From the NCBI GenBank assembly GCA_020284085.1, contig JACEVL010000278.1:186001-250000 (forward strand): a stretch of DNA of 64,000 nt. The letters are read 5' to 3'. A program made the position numbers and the translations under genes. Numbering within the stretch: the first letter of the stretch is position 1; each line of letters opens with the position of its first letter. This document shows positions 33,939 through 46,129 of the stretch, piece by piece. The notes below the pieces were generated by a model. The model saw nothing but the letters and a program-made list of their open reading frames with translations, did not search any database and was not told the origin of the DNA. The DNA is from Aporrectodea caliginosa. Taxonomy: Eukaryota; Annelida; Clitellata; Crassiclitellata; Lumbricidae.

Positions 33939-34190
33939 ATATTGCAGACTGAAGCAGAACGAACTTTCGCACAGAGCACATACATGAGCAGCTCTTATTA
34001 CTATTAGTGCACAGGTGAACATTGAGTCTCAATTTGACCTCATAAAGATATTGCAAAGATTAAAGCAAGCGCAGTGGGCTCATTAGATGCTTGAGAACAG
34101 ATAAACGTGGATATTGATCCACTCAATTTTCAACAGTCCTCAGTCACGTGACCTTGAGTTCTTTTACGAGTTTTTAAAATATAATACATG
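33939..34190 (+). repeat. Dispersed repeat, right part
   Basis: ATATTGCAGACTGAAGCAG...TCAACAGTCCTCAGT matches 54978-55182 at high identity. It continues the repeat interrupted at 32216. Confidence 0.75.
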
Positions 34191-34244
34191 ATATATATGT
34201 ATATTGTAAATCAATGTATAGACTATTAAATGCCGGGGGGTCAG

Positions 34245-34510
34245 CTACTTAGAGTGATATAAACAGAAGTGCAGGCACACAAGATACAAGCTAACAAATA
34301 TATTAATATAATATATATATTATAAATAAATAATAAATATAATACATGTAATATAAATGTATGTATATACTATGATATACTAAATACCTGGAGGGTAATG
34401 GCAGGGGAGGTAATATCCTACGGGGGTAATGGCAGGGGGTAATGGCAGGGGGTAATGGCAGGGGGGTAATGGCAAGGGGTAATGTCCAGGGGTAATGTCC
34501 TAGACCCCAT
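34245..34510 (+). repeat. Dispersed repeat with (GGGGTAATGGCAG)n minisatellite
   Basis: A head CTTAGAGTGATATAAACAG and an AT-rich body, then at 34389-34500 seven or so units of GGGGGTAATGGCAG with variants GGGGTAATGTCC and one GGTAATATCCTACGG. The same order of variants appears inverted at 55546-55800, so the two are copies of one element. Confidence 0.8.
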
Positions 34511-36839
34511 TCTCCTACCATTAGCTACTTCTGGTTAGTCGTTCTGTGGCTCACTTTCTATAGTATCTCGTGACTTATGGATGAACCCTGAGTACTGGAT
34601 AATAATTATAGCCTAATTGGATTACCCAACAAAAACAAACTATTTTAAATTTAGTTCAAACCAAATAAGTTTTAGGTTCATTTCAAGAGCTACACAAAGC
34701 CAAGTGGCCATAAGATCAATTTTAAATATATTTAAAATATATATTAATTAATAGTATATTTTAATTAACATTGTGCACATAATTATTATGAGATGGATTA
34801 TTGCGTGGCCGGTGCTCATCAGCTAAATAAGATGAGTTCATGCCCAATTTAAAACAAATATACAATGTAGATAATATTATGTTATTTATTATTAATGCCA
34901 TCATTTTATTTTTTAAATATAATATTATTTTAAACAATCAAACAAATTAAAATGCACTTCGTGAGATGTATAATTAATTGGCTTATGACGATAATTTGAA
35001 TAAGATGAGTTTTCAGTCTATTTTAAAGCATTTTCTTAGTGCATACTATTTCTATGCATTTTATTATTTCAATTAATTTTATTTAATATATTTTAATGCT
35101 CGTTACATATTTGATGTCAAAGCTGTTGGGAGCCAATATGGCATTCCTTTGCTTATAAATATGTATATAAATTCATAATAAAATGTATTATTATTATTAA
35201 TCACTAAAAATCCTGAAAACCTATGCACTGCTGAGACCAACCGACCACTAAAATAGGATGTGCATTACCCAAGCGTCGCTCTGAAAGGAAGCAACCAATA
35301 CACCTCACTTTTGTTTGTATTTTTGGGCCAGAATGAAACCTGTTGGACATTTTTTATTTAGGACCATTTCAGTAGATTTTATTTTATTTCGTTACTTTCA
35401 GACAATTGAGGTTTCAAAATGTTATTCATTAAATGTGTAAAGTGTTGAACAATATACATTTAACATTAACTCTTTAACTTTTGAAATGTAATATACTATC
35501 TAGCAGATACTTGTACTCAAGTAAGGTTCGAGTACAGTTTTAAGTACACGTACTCATATTTATACGAGACCAAAGTACTTGTAATCTTACTCGTACTTGA
35601 GACCTAAGTAGGCCTACTTGGAAACAACTGACAGTTTACCGGCACTTGCATTTTCTTTTGGTTATTAACTCTTACGTTCTAAACATTGGAGATTTGGCAG
35701 TTCTTTAGTGGATGTCGGTGCTTAGATAGACTAATCCTGATCAAAATTCCCATCCGGTTGTCTTGTTAAAATGGCGCACATGGACAATAATGATGTCAAT
35801 AATATAAATAGGCCTACTAATATTCCTAGAGTAGTAAAGTTTGGTTATGATAGTTTTACTGTCAAAAAGTGAGTAGTCACTGACAAATTGCTAATAGAAT
35901 GTACAGAACGCTTCATTTGATAAGTATCACTGAGTAAGGAACAGGGGAAGACACAATTACAACTATGTTGACAAACTATCTATACAAAATCCTCGTACCC
36001 ATAGCCAGGAAGTAAACAAATTTTCTTTCTGTTGCTTACTTGTAATAATAATCTTCGTTTATTATTTCAAACTGACATGAACGCAGTATGATTACAACTC
36101 AAAGTGTGAAGGGATGATCACAAGTTATTAATGGAGTCGAATCAAACTGTATGGCTGCTATGCAAGGCGCCCATCCGTTCTACTACTCATTTTACCGACG
36201 CCACCTGGCGAACGAAAGGTTGAGGCGACCTTTTGAGAAGGCAGCGAGAAGAGATCTCACAGCAATGCTGATCGTCTGCTCTTCGTAGGCCTACCAGAGG
36301 GCTACCATTCGTAATCTTCAAAATTAAGGCATTTTCATAAAGTCTCAGCTTTGTAATATCAAGAAGACGAAATCCACTTCAATCACAACCGCAGGTTTAG
36401 AATATTCATTAAAATTTGTGTTTTAAAATATTATTCCTTTTTCAAAATTGCTAATTGTTGCAATAACGATTACGGGAATTGAATAAATTCGAAGAGGCGA
36501 CAACTAAAATTAACTTAATAATCTAGACAAACACAAAAGCAAATTGTCTATTTGAAAGGTGAGATTTAACTGTTGACATATATAACGCCTTCTTCGCCTC
36601 TGCTAATATTAACAGCTTCTTCTCTTGAGCCTTGGAGTTTCAGAAGAGTCAGCGCGTACAGCTGCTCGTACAAGACCTGCAAAATGTTCACAATATAATT
36701 AATCATCAGAGTAATTCGATTTTCAACTGTTACACTACATCTAAGCTATTATATATTATGTGCTATATGTGTAGTCTTTAATAATATTCGTTATTTTATT
36801 CAAACCGTCCAAGTACGCAGTAAGATTACACGATATGCA
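34511..36839. other. Long AT-rich non-coding stretch
   Basis: No gene or RNA supported. AT-rich with short TTATTATTATTAATC runs. 35510-35620 is rich in GTACTTG/CAAGTAC words (degenerate palindromic array). 36145-36200 resembles 38480-38550 (TCGAATCAAACTGTATGGC, then AAGGCGCCCAT), a minor dispersed repeat on both sides of the LINE at 36840. Confidence 0.4.
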
Positions 36840-38375
36840 ACTGATTCTTCGACAAAGCAGTGCGAACTGGATTCTGCACCCGTCTGGCTGCTCAAGTCTC
36901 TTCACATCGTCTTCGCTCCGATCCTTGCTCTCCTCATCAACGTTTCCTTAACCCAGGCGTCTCTACCAACTAAACACAAACGCGCCATCATTCGACCACG
37001 TATCAAGAAACAGGGACTCGATCCAACAGACCCGGCCAGCTATCGTCCCATCTCGAACCTGTCTTTCATCTCGAAGCTGGTTGAACGAGTTATTCACAGA
37101 CAATTATCAGATTACGTTGAATCTCATCATCTACTTCCACCGACTCAATCTGGCTTCCGTCGTCATCACTCTACTGAAACCGCGGTCATTAAAGTCTACA
37201 ACGACATCGTCCTGGCTCTCGACTCTGGTTTCATCACAGCGCTACTTTTATTGGATTTCTCCGCCGCCTTTGATTGCGTGGATCATACCATTCTTCTCAA
37301 AATTCTACAAGTACAATTCGGTATTACTGCCTTAGCTGTTCAATGGATTGTTTCGTTCCTTTCCTCAAGATCTCACAGTGTTAAATTTGGTGGACACTCG
37401 TCAAAAGTTTTCACGGTCCTCTTCGGCGTACCCCAAGGATCCATCCTTGGTCCACTTCTCTTCATTCTGTACACCTCCAATATTGTCAACATTGCTTCGC
37501 AACATGGTCTTCTGATCCACTTATATGCCGACGACACCCAACTCTACATAAAGCTCTCTGGAAGAAACATCGGAAACATCAAAATCAAAATTGCAGCATG
37601 CACCCGTGATATTCAATCCTGGTGTGCATGTATGCGTTTGAAACTAAATACTACGAAAACAGAACTCATTTGGTTCGACCGTCGGAACAATCTGGATGAT
37701 GATAAATCACTGAAAATACTTAACATTGACTCAAGCTGTTCGATTCCACCTTCAGAAGTGGTTCGCGACCTTGGAGTATTGCTAGACTGCAATCTAAATA
37801 TGACTCAACATATTTCCTCCATTGCCAGAGCCTGCTATTTCCACCTTCGCCGAATTAGACAAGTGAAACGCTGCCTGGATGAAACCTGCCTCCGTATTCT
37901 TACTCAAGCCCTTGTCATCTCTCGCATCGACTACTGCAATTCCGTCCTATCTGGCCTTCCCACATCGACGCTACAGCCTCTAACATCTGTTCTGCACGCC
38001 GCAGCTCGCCTAATAAAAGGTCTTGGTCCCAGAGACCACATCACACAATCTCTTCAACAACTACACTGGCTTCCCATTCGCGCCCGTATCGCTTTCAAAT
38101 CTCCTCCTCATGTATCATATCCATTCTGGAACCTCCCCTCATATATGAAATCCATGGTCGTGCCATGCTCTGCTTCAAATCCTAGAGGACTCAGATCGGC
38201 CACACGAGGAGACTTTACCGTTCTTCGCACAAAGAGGAAGTTTGGAAATCGTGCTTTTGCTGTCGCTGGACCCAGAGAATGGAACAGTCTCCCAGCTACA
38301 ATCCGTCAATCTTCATCTGTTACGCAATTTAAATCAAAACTAAAAACTCATCTATTCTCATTATACTATGATTAA
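36840..38375 (+). pseudogene. L2/CR1-type LINE reverse transcriptase, 5'-truncated but open
   Basis: One continuous frame of about 510 codons without stops, although its only long methionine-started part is short. Motifs in order: SAPVWLLKSL, SYRPISNLSFISKLVERV, SGFRRHHSTETAV, LLDFSAAFDCVDH, FGVPQGSILGPLLF, YADDTQLY near 37530, then LNTTKTELIWF, VVRDLGVLLD, AARLIKGL, LHWLPI and the end block NRAFAVAGPREWNSLP, where FGNRAFAVAG is typical. Endonuclease and ORF1 are absent, so it is a 5'-truncated insertion. The open frame suggests a fairly recent copy. One short deletion seems likely in the C-terminal third, where the usual spacer after RARIAFK is shortened. Confidence 0.85.
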
Positions 38376-38460
38376 GAACACAGCGCAAACGCGCTTTCGT
38401 GCAAGACTTGTCTTGTTAAAGCCCCGCTATAAATGTCTAATTGTATTGTATTTGTATTGA
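38376..38460 (+). other. LINE 3' UTR and tail
   Basis: AAAGCCCCGCTATAAATG is a variant of the GCGCTATATAAAT motif at other LINE 3' ends here. It is followed by TTGTATTGTATTTGTATTG, the microsatellite-type tail. Confidence 0.65.
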
Positions 38461-40194
38461 TATAGATGGTAAGAAGTTCAACAAGCGTCGAATTTAACTA
38501 TATGGCAACCTGCAAGGAGCCCATCTATCCTACTGCTAAATTTTACAGTCGCCTTCTAGGGACTGGAAGGCTGAGTCGAACTCGCATGCTTCTGATCTTC
38601 GTGCCAGCGTGTTACCATTCAACTATCTCACCGCCCCTCAGAGTACGAAGTATATATGCGTGTTGTCAACTCGCCTTCCCTAATTTTTCTTCATTTACTA
38701 TATATTTTCGCCTTTTTGCCATTCTGTTGTACGACCGTGCCTGAGAAATCAATCACACATTCGAAAATACCAATGCAATCTCCATAAAAATTCGTTAATA
38801 CGAATATTACTGGGTCATTGCAGAATAGTCGATGCACATGATTTCAAATATAAAAGCACCAAGTTTAGGACTACATGTTAAGTGTTTGTGGCAGGACATC
38901 AGAATTAGGTTGAACATAAAAGTAATTAGACAGCAAAGCTCTACATAGTAATTTTAGTTTGAGAGACAAGACAGCCTGAAATATTAAAAAGCAAATAGAA
39001 TTTTGGCCTATTTTATGTCTACTTGCCTTCTGAGAACTTTTCTCGCAAATTTACTTAAACTTCCGACTTAGTGAATGTTTCTCAGGCACTCTTACACACA
39101 TTCTACTGCAAAAATGTTTCAGGCTAAGAATAACCCATCCATATTGAGACGCTTAGAAATCCTACAGAGATGCACCATTCGCAAACGCTGTATGCTAGAA
39201 TGGTTGGCCATTATGCAGTTTTTAAATATATATTGCTTATAAAATTTGACTGATATAACCAGGTTTTAAATTGGCTTATGTCACTATCACAATAAATTTC
39301 TGCATTCACTGTTTAATGTCTGCTTTCACCTATGTGTGGTGATTCCCAGTTATAAAATCGATTTAGTTGAATATGTACGATACTTAGGCCTATAGACTGT
39401 TTGTTTTTAAAAGAATAAACTGTTCTGAAAATTTAAACTTTCTTAGTTAAGATTTTGTGTTATTAGCTTTTAAACATAATTACAAACAGTAAACAACACA
39501 CCTAGTAAACGAGATGAACAATTTAAATAAAAGTACGTTGCTTGGCCATCTGAAATTTTTCAAATGGGAAAGGAACAAACCTGCACCCAGCGGGATTCTT
39601 TATTCTTCTCGTCGGTCTTTTCGATGCAAGCAGCAATTCATGTTGCTATTGCACTATGTCTGCCTTCATTTTGATGCTGAAGAATCCTAATGATTCATAA
39701 ATAAATGCCTTCAGTCAATCAATTAAATTTTCGTACAATTGTTTAGTCATGCTTTATTTTTGCAATAGGACTTGATATCCAAACTCTTAACTTTGCACTT
39801 GAAAACGTCAAATTTCTGAGTTGTTTCAGAGCAATATTGAAGTAACCACGTGTACTTACAAGCGACTCGACAGCCTGTGGTCTTGTAATACGCATGTTAT
39901 GTACAGTCCCAAATACATCAACTTCTTGTTGACTTTCAATCATGTCAGCCAGATTGGATATGCATATGAAAACGCTGCTGTGAGTATATCCATTCCTGCG
40001 AAAGAAGCCACACCTCCTTCAGCACAGCGATTTTGTAAGGAATAATTATATTATTTGTTACTTTTTTGTTTAACTTGGACATAGTGCGGTACAAAATACA
40101 GTTGGTGTTAATGACACATAATTTATTCTCATTGGTTGACAATTATTGTGTTTACATCTTCTTACGATGCCAACCTCTGACATCATTATAATAT
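38461..40194. other. Non-coding DNA
   Basis: AT-rich and without credible frames. 38480-38550 resembles 36145-36200. Nothing else recognised. Confidence 0.4.
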
Positions 40195-40853
40195 ATTATT
40201 ATTATCATCATCATCATCATCAGTTCCTGACGCCAGCCATTTGGCGGCGATGGGTACGAATAAATGACCCCATTGCCCTTGGTCACTTATCAAGTCCAAT
40301 TCTCCCCTTAATGTCAGTACAAGTGATGCTATGTCCTCATTTATGTTGTCTATCCATCGTAATCTTGGTCTGCCTTTGTTTATTTTTCATTCGAATCTTG
40401 AGTGTAGTGCATTTATGAGATTCTGTTACATGACCAAACCATCGGAGTCTTCGTTGAACGACTTTGTCTAGCAGAGTTGATTCAAAACATAATGCTTTCT
40501 AATGTCGCGTTTCTTATTTTCTGCAGTCTGGAATCCCTGCTCTCTTCTGTAACCAACTCGTTTCTTCTGTAAGAATTCTCTCATCTTGTTTTCGCATTGT
40601 CCAACATTCCGATCCGTATAGGAAAATCGGTTGTATCATAGTCTCTTATATTATTAACTTGGTTTTTCTTTGTTAACACTCTGCTTCTCCAATCTCCATA
40701 TCATGTTCAACATTCCACATGCTTGTGAAGTGCGTCCAATTCTTCTTTGCATATCTTTATCATTGGTGCCATCTGCGTTTATTAGCCCTCCTAAGTAGAC
40801 GAATTGTTCCACTTGCTCAATGACTTCTCTTTGGATGTTGATCCTTATTGGTG
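40195..40853 (-). pseudogene. RTE-type LINE 3' fragment
   Basis: On the minus strand the pieces read EQFVYLGGLINADG, IFLYGSECWTM, RRLRWFGHVT and near the end AAKWLASGT, then (GAT)n/(AAT)n. This is the C-terminal half of an RTE-type LINE with several frameshifts and stops, and its 3' microsatellite tail lies at 40190-40225. RT catalytic motifs are missing. Confidence 0.7.
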
Positions 40854-40855
40854 TC

Positions 40856-41232
40856 TCTTACCTTGTCTTTGACATTCTATGCAGAGAGACTGGAAGGTGT
40901 TCTTTCAGTATTTCCCACGGCTGGGGGCTTGAACTGAAGACATTGAACATTTTCTGTATGTTCCCAAAGAATGTTATAGCTTCACTACAGGCTTCAGCAC
41001 AATCCGTACCGACGAGATTCAGAGTATGATTAGCACAACTGCACAACTGGAGAAAATGCAAGTCTTGTTCTTTTCCTTTAAGATAGCCTGCACACCACTG
41101 TACTTGCCAGCCATATTAGAACCATTATCATATGCCTGACCCACACAGTCTTCAAAGTTCAGATTGAGAGCTACTAAGAAGTCTAAGATTGTCTCCGTCC
41201 TTGCTTCAAACGTGTGAAATCAGAAATTAATT
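40856..41232 (-). pseudogene. hAT transposase fragment (ZMYM1-like)
   Basis: The minus-strand frames give GQAYDNGSNMAGKYSGVQA, a shift, then CANHTLNLVGTDCAE, FGNIQKMFNVFSSSPQPWE and SKTR. These are the second-Asp region and following helix of hAT transposases related to ZMYM1-type proteins. The frameshift is near 41060. The RTE fragment directly abuts its 3' side at SKTR, so the LINE probably truncated it or landed in it. Confidence 0.75.
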
Positions 41233-41511
41233 TTATAAGGAGTTTAGATCAAAACGGAATCTACACACTGACTGAAACATTATTTTATATAGCGCATGGC
41301 TCATCTTCGTGACAGCTCTAATTTATTCAACTATGATTTATCTATATTTCGTATTTGCATTAATATTTTACTAAAGGATCCCTTTCCCCGTTGACTTTGT
41401 ACCAGGGAGAGTAGGCCCCCTCAAAATCGTAGGCCCGGGCCAGCTGGCCCCCTGGCCCCCTGTTCTGGTTGTATAGCAATATATATATAGAATATATATA
41501 TATATATATAT
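41233..41511. other. hAT-terminal-like sequence and (TA)n
   Basis: 41395-41460 has AGGCCCGGGCCAGCTGGCCCCCTGGCCCCC, similar in style to the termini of the hAT element at 18567-19794. 41478-41511 is a (TA)n run. Confidence 0.45.
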
Positions 41512-42300
41512 ATGGATAAAAAAGTTAAGACAAGCATTCTAGAGAGAATGCTAGTATAAACAATGGAAAAAGATAAGAATATTATAATTGAGCATTTCAG
41601 TAAAAAAATCATTCGTGCAATATTCCGGAAAAAGTGGTAATCTCAGAGTTTCTGTGCACTCTTCGCGAATGTCTGAGCTCTCACAGACAGGACTGGATTT
41701 CACTAGAGAAATGAAATGCATGGTTACCATGGTCTACAAAACTAGATGAACCTAGAAAAGGCAATTAAGGATATGGATAAAATAGTTGAGCTAAGCATTC
41801 TACAGATAATGCTTTTAGCCACAATAGAGCGAAAAATAGAATACTATATCTGAATATTTCCGCAAAGATAATTCATGCAATGTTCCAGGAGAAGTACTAA
41901 GATTCCTGGGCACTCAATGACAAGACTGGAATTCAAATAAACAATTGTATAATTGCTATGCCCAGAATGTTAAAAGAACCTTGAAACGCAATTATGTATA
42001 TGGACCTAAATAGTTTAAACAAACATTCCAGACACAATGTTTGTCGATACAATGTAAAAATAAAATAAATTTTTTGAACATTTCCGTATAGGCTATTAGT
42101 TATTTCGCGCAATGCTCATGGAAAAGTACAAATCTCGGAATTCCTGTGCGCTTATTGTGAAAGCCTGAACTCTTACATACAAGACTGGATTTCTGTATAC
42201 AAAAACTGTATAGGCCTAAACAGCATGTTAGAAGAACTTTAAAACGCATTTATGTACAGGCCTATGGATGACATTCGTTGAATCAAGCATTCTCATTAAA
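41512..42300 (+). repeat. Tandem repeat, ~250-bp unit, three copies plus a partial
   Basis: Units begin at 41512, 41773, 42001 and 42263 with TGGATAAAATAGTTGA-like text and AAGCATTCTAGA. Each contains CATTTCCG...TTCATGCAATGTTCC...CTGTGCACTC and GACTGGATTTC. Identity between units is moderate, so the array is old. Non-coding. Confidence 0.75.
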
Positions 42301-42864
42301 GGAAGTTTTTGTAAGAAAATACGTTGTATTTGTCTGTTATTAACGTCGAAAGTGTGAATAGCAAAATGACTCGGCGGTTATGTGTGTATGTGTGTGTGTG
42401 GGGTGTGTCCATGTATCTGATCGTATAGGATAGCGTATGTTTGTCAGTGAGCGAATGTGTTGGTTGGGTGGATATATAGAGTATGTTCTTCAGAGGTCAA
42501 AGCTCTTAGTACATTTAAGGGCCATGCCCGATTCGTGACTTGGTAAAGTGGGGTGAGGTAGAGTAAAGTGAAGATGTTTCGTAAGACAATGTAACACTAA
42601 AGGCCAGGTAAAGATGTGCTTGGTGGGCCAACTGCGAAGTGCATTTGTACCCCTTAATTGGGGTGTCATTATTTTGTACGCATTTTTAGGTGCAATGATA
42701 GGGCATCAATCATGGAAACGGAGAGCATAATTAAAGAGGGTGTAGACTGTAGAAGGAGACGGCGGAATAAGATCAGCAGTCCCTCAAGCATAATCAATAT
42801 ATGCGAAGTTACACACATTTGCTTCATAGATTTCTTATGTAGATAATCGTTTCATCCACTCAAT
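42301..42864. other. Non-coding DNA with a TG-rich tract
   Basis: GTGTGTATGTGTGTGTGTGG near 42378 followed by unique-looking sequence. No gene. Confidence 0.4.
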
Positions 42865-44078
42865 ATAGCTAGCATAGAGATTCCTTGTGGAGACAATCGG
42901 TTACACCACTTTATATAGCTACCATAGTCACACACACACATTTGTCTTCATAGAGATTCCTTGTGGAGACAATCGCTTACACCACTTGATATAGCTACCA
43001 TAGTCACACACACATTTGTCTTCATAAAGATTCCTTGTGGAGACAATCGTTGCAGGCAATGAACATAGCTAGCATAGTCACATACACACATTTGTCTTCA
43101 TAAAGATTCCTTGTGGAGACAATCGTTACAGGCAATGAATATAGCTACCATAGTCACACACACACACACACACACACACACATTTGTCTTCATAGAGATT
43201 CCTTGTGGAGACAATCGCTTACACCACTTGATATAGCTACCATAGTCACACACACACATTTGTCTTCATAAAGATTCCTTGTGGAGACAATCGTTGCAGG
43301 CAATGAAAATAGCTAGCATAGTCACACACACACATTTGTCTTCATAAAGATTCCTTGTGGAGACAATCGTTACAGGAAATGAATATAGCTACCATAGTCA
43401 CACACACACACACACACATTTGTCTTCATAGAGATTCCTTGTGGAGACAATCGGTTACACCACTTGATATAGCTACCATAGTCACACACACATTTGTCTT
43501 CATAGAGCTTCCTTGTGGAGACAATAGTTACAGGCAATGAATATAGCTACCATAGTCACACACACACATTTGTCTTCATAGAGATTCCTTGTGGAGACAA
43601 TCGGTTACACCACTTGATATAGCTACCATAGTCACATACACACATTTGTCTTCATAAAGATTCCTTGTGGAGACAATAGTTACAGGCAATGAATATAGCT
43701 ACCATACACACACACACACACACACACATTTGTCTTCATAGAGATTCCTTGTGGAGACAATCGGTTACACCACTTGATATAGCTACCATAGTCACATACA
43801 CACATTTGTCTTCATAAAGATTCCTTGTGGAGACAATCGTTACAGGCAATGAATATAGCTACCATAGTCACACACACACATTTGTCTTCATAAAGATTCC
43901 TTGTGGAGACAATCGGTTACACCACTTGATATAGCTACCATAGTCACATACACACATTTGTCTTCATAAAGATTCCTTGTGGAGACAATCTTTACAGGCA
44001 ATGAATATAGCTAGCATAGTCACACACACACATTTGTCTTCAAAAAGATTCCTTTTGGAGACAATCGGTTACACCACT
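42865..44078 (+). repeat. Minisatellite, ~75-85 bp units of two types with embedded CA tracts
   Basis: Sixteen units share GATTCCTTGTGGAGACAATC and ATAGCTACCATAGTCACACAC...ATTTGTCTTCATA. They differ in the middle: type A has GGTTACACCACTTGATATAG and type B GTTACAGGCAATGAATATAG. The order I read is A A B B A B B A B A B A B A B A. Length differences come from the CA run (5 to about 13 repeats). Confidence 0.9.
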
Positions 44079-44480
44079 TGACAGGCAGACAGAGAGACTT
44101 GCCCATAACGATGGAGCGAGATAAATACAGAGACGGACAAATCTCAATCTGTCTGTCGGTGTGTCTCCATCTGTCTGTCTCTCTCTATCAGCGAGTCAGA
44201 AAGACTGACAGTTTTTGGACAGGCAGTCTGTCTCCATATGTCTGTCTCTCTGTTTCAGCGAATCACTCAGACAGACTAACAGACAGCGATAGAGTGTGAT
44301 ATATACAGAGGCGGAGAGGGACAGATCTCCAACTGTCTGTCTGCCTGTCTCCCTCTATATCAGTGAGTCAGGCACAGACAGCCAGAGAGATTTACAGACA
44401 GCGATTCAGTGAGATAATACAGAGATGGAGAGGGACAGGTCTCCATCTGTCTGTCCGTCTGTCTGTCTCTGTCAGTAAGT
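44079..44480. repeat. GACA/CTGT-rich tract
   Basis: Degenerate CAGACAGA and TGTCTGTCTC blocks in alternating strands, roughly three passes of a ~110-bp pattern containing GAGATAAATACAGAGACGG. Confidence 0.6.
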
Positions 44481-44829
44481 CCGATTTCGATCACTGAGTT
44501 AGTTCATTGGTCAATTTCATGTTCAATTTGTTTATCATCCCACGCCATTACGATGAAGTCAAACAAGACCAATAGACCATGTACCAGAGTTCCAAATACA
44601 AACAGATTTTTTCTGCAATACCTGGAGCCTAGAGAAAGCCATTGGCTAAACTAAGTTCATGTTCTTTTGTCCCTGTTTTACCAGCATATCATTTGCCAGT
44701 TTTAAATTATGGATCTCAATTATACAGAGGAGTTAACATTTTAATTTCATTAGTTTTAGGCCTTATTCAGATTCAGTATTCTGATTCATGCAGCCTTGAT
44801 TTGTGTTTCACATGAGTTTATGATGTCTA
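44481..44829. other. Non-coding spacer
   Basis: Nothing recognised. Confidence 0.35.
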
Positions 44830-45313
44830 TCTATCTATCTATCTATGAGATTTATATAGCGCCCCTTCAAGGTTACTACTCAGAAGCGCTCCCGACCCAG
44901 GCCCGGTCAAAAAGGAAGGTCTTAAGTAATTTATAAAAATAAGAAGAGAAGTCTCGTGGAAGAGAACGCAGGTCAGAGGGGAGACCATTCCAAAGAGAAG
45001 GACCCACTATCGAGAATGCCCGACGCTGTCTGGTGGCAGAGCGAGCATGCGGTACCATAAAGTCACCTCTAGAAGCCGAGCGCAGAGATCGGCGACCAGA
45101 GCAGACCGAAGTCAATGTGAAGAGCTCCTGGAGATAGGTAGGTGCTCTACCCAGAACACATTGCCAGACAATAGATGAGACTCTATAATTGATGCGCTGC
45201 TGGACCGGGAGCCAGTGGAGGACATCGCGCATAAAGGCAGAGATGTGGCCAAACTTAGGTACACCACCAATTAAGCGAGCAGCCGCCCGCAACACGCCTT
45301 CCAAAGGATGCAA
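44830..45313 (-). pseudogene. L2-type LINE 3' end with (TAGA)n tail
   Basis: The open minus frame 45313-44876 covers the post-RT block: LRAAARLIGGVPKFGHI, VLHWLPVQQRI, RRSLRSASRGDF, RAFSIVGPSLWNGLPSDLR, ending SASE. The 3' UTR TTGAAGGGGCGCTATATAAA and a (TAGA)n tail follow. 5'-truncated, with no RT catalytic motif. Frame intact, so fairly young. Confidence 0.85.
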
Positions 45314-45623
45314 GCGGATCTGTGGGTAGATGATAGGCTATAATAATGTGATGTCATCCTGGCTCTATTGTATTGTATTGTATTGTATTGCATATGCACC
45401 GGTTTCGCTAAGGTATATTTTACCACCGTTCATGCACACACACTCTTGACCCCATAAGTCATCCATGTGGAGACGATACTCAGTGTGGAACACAGTAATG
45501 AATATTAATTAGATGTGTGTAAAAGTAGTTCTTTGTCCCCATATGCACTTGTGTACTTTAAGGTATATTTTGGAACCATGGATTGTGCCCACATGGAATG
45601 TCCGTTTAAGGTAGCAGATGCGA

Positions 45624-45661
<38 letters not shown>

Positions 45662-45789
45662 AAATCAAATAGATCTGTACATTGTACAACACACCCACCT
45701 CACTCCACCACTGTTTGTACTCTGACAGTGCCAGTCCCAAGCCTGGATAAAGGAGGGAGGGCGATGTTAATGGTCTTTGTTACCACACA
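45314..45789. other. Spacer with (TTGTA)n and (TG)n
   Basis: TTGTATTGTATTG near 45368 and (TG)n at 45624-45660. 45430-45480 (CCCCATAAGTCATCCATGTGGAGACGATAC) echoes the minisatellite unit at 42865. Confidence 0.45.
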
Positions 45790-46115
45790 GTGGTCGTTAA
45801 ACAGTAAACAAGCAAAAAACACACCCATCCAAGGCTCCGTGCTCGGCCCCACCCTCTACATTCTCTTTAAGGCCGAAATCCCGGTTTTATTTACCAAACA
45901 TAGGGCAAATGACTACCTTTATGCAGGCAGACGATGCCCAGGCTTTTGTATATAGCCCATCATCAGATCAACTGTTCCTAGTCCGCTCCGTTGACTGTCT
46001 TGTGTCCGATCTACACTATTGGATGTCGATAAACCGTCTCTGTCTAAACAAAAATCTCAACGTATCTGGTTTGGGACTAAGCAACAACTTGCCAAGCTTG
46101 ATTTTCTATTACTGA
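45790..46115 (+). pseudogene. L2-type LINE RT fragment with a frameshift
   Basis: GSVLGPTLYILF is followed, in a second frame, by QADDAQAFVY (the YADD position) and WMSINRLCLNK. One shift near 45915. Short and decayed. Confidence 0.65.
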
Positions 46116-46129
46116 CTGAGAAATTCCCT

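Noticed and set aside
42865..44078. Array of repeats and spacers resembling CRISPR
   Set aside because: Units are 75-85 bp with near-identical interiors and CA microsatellites; the context is eukaryotic with no cas genes. It is a minisatellite.
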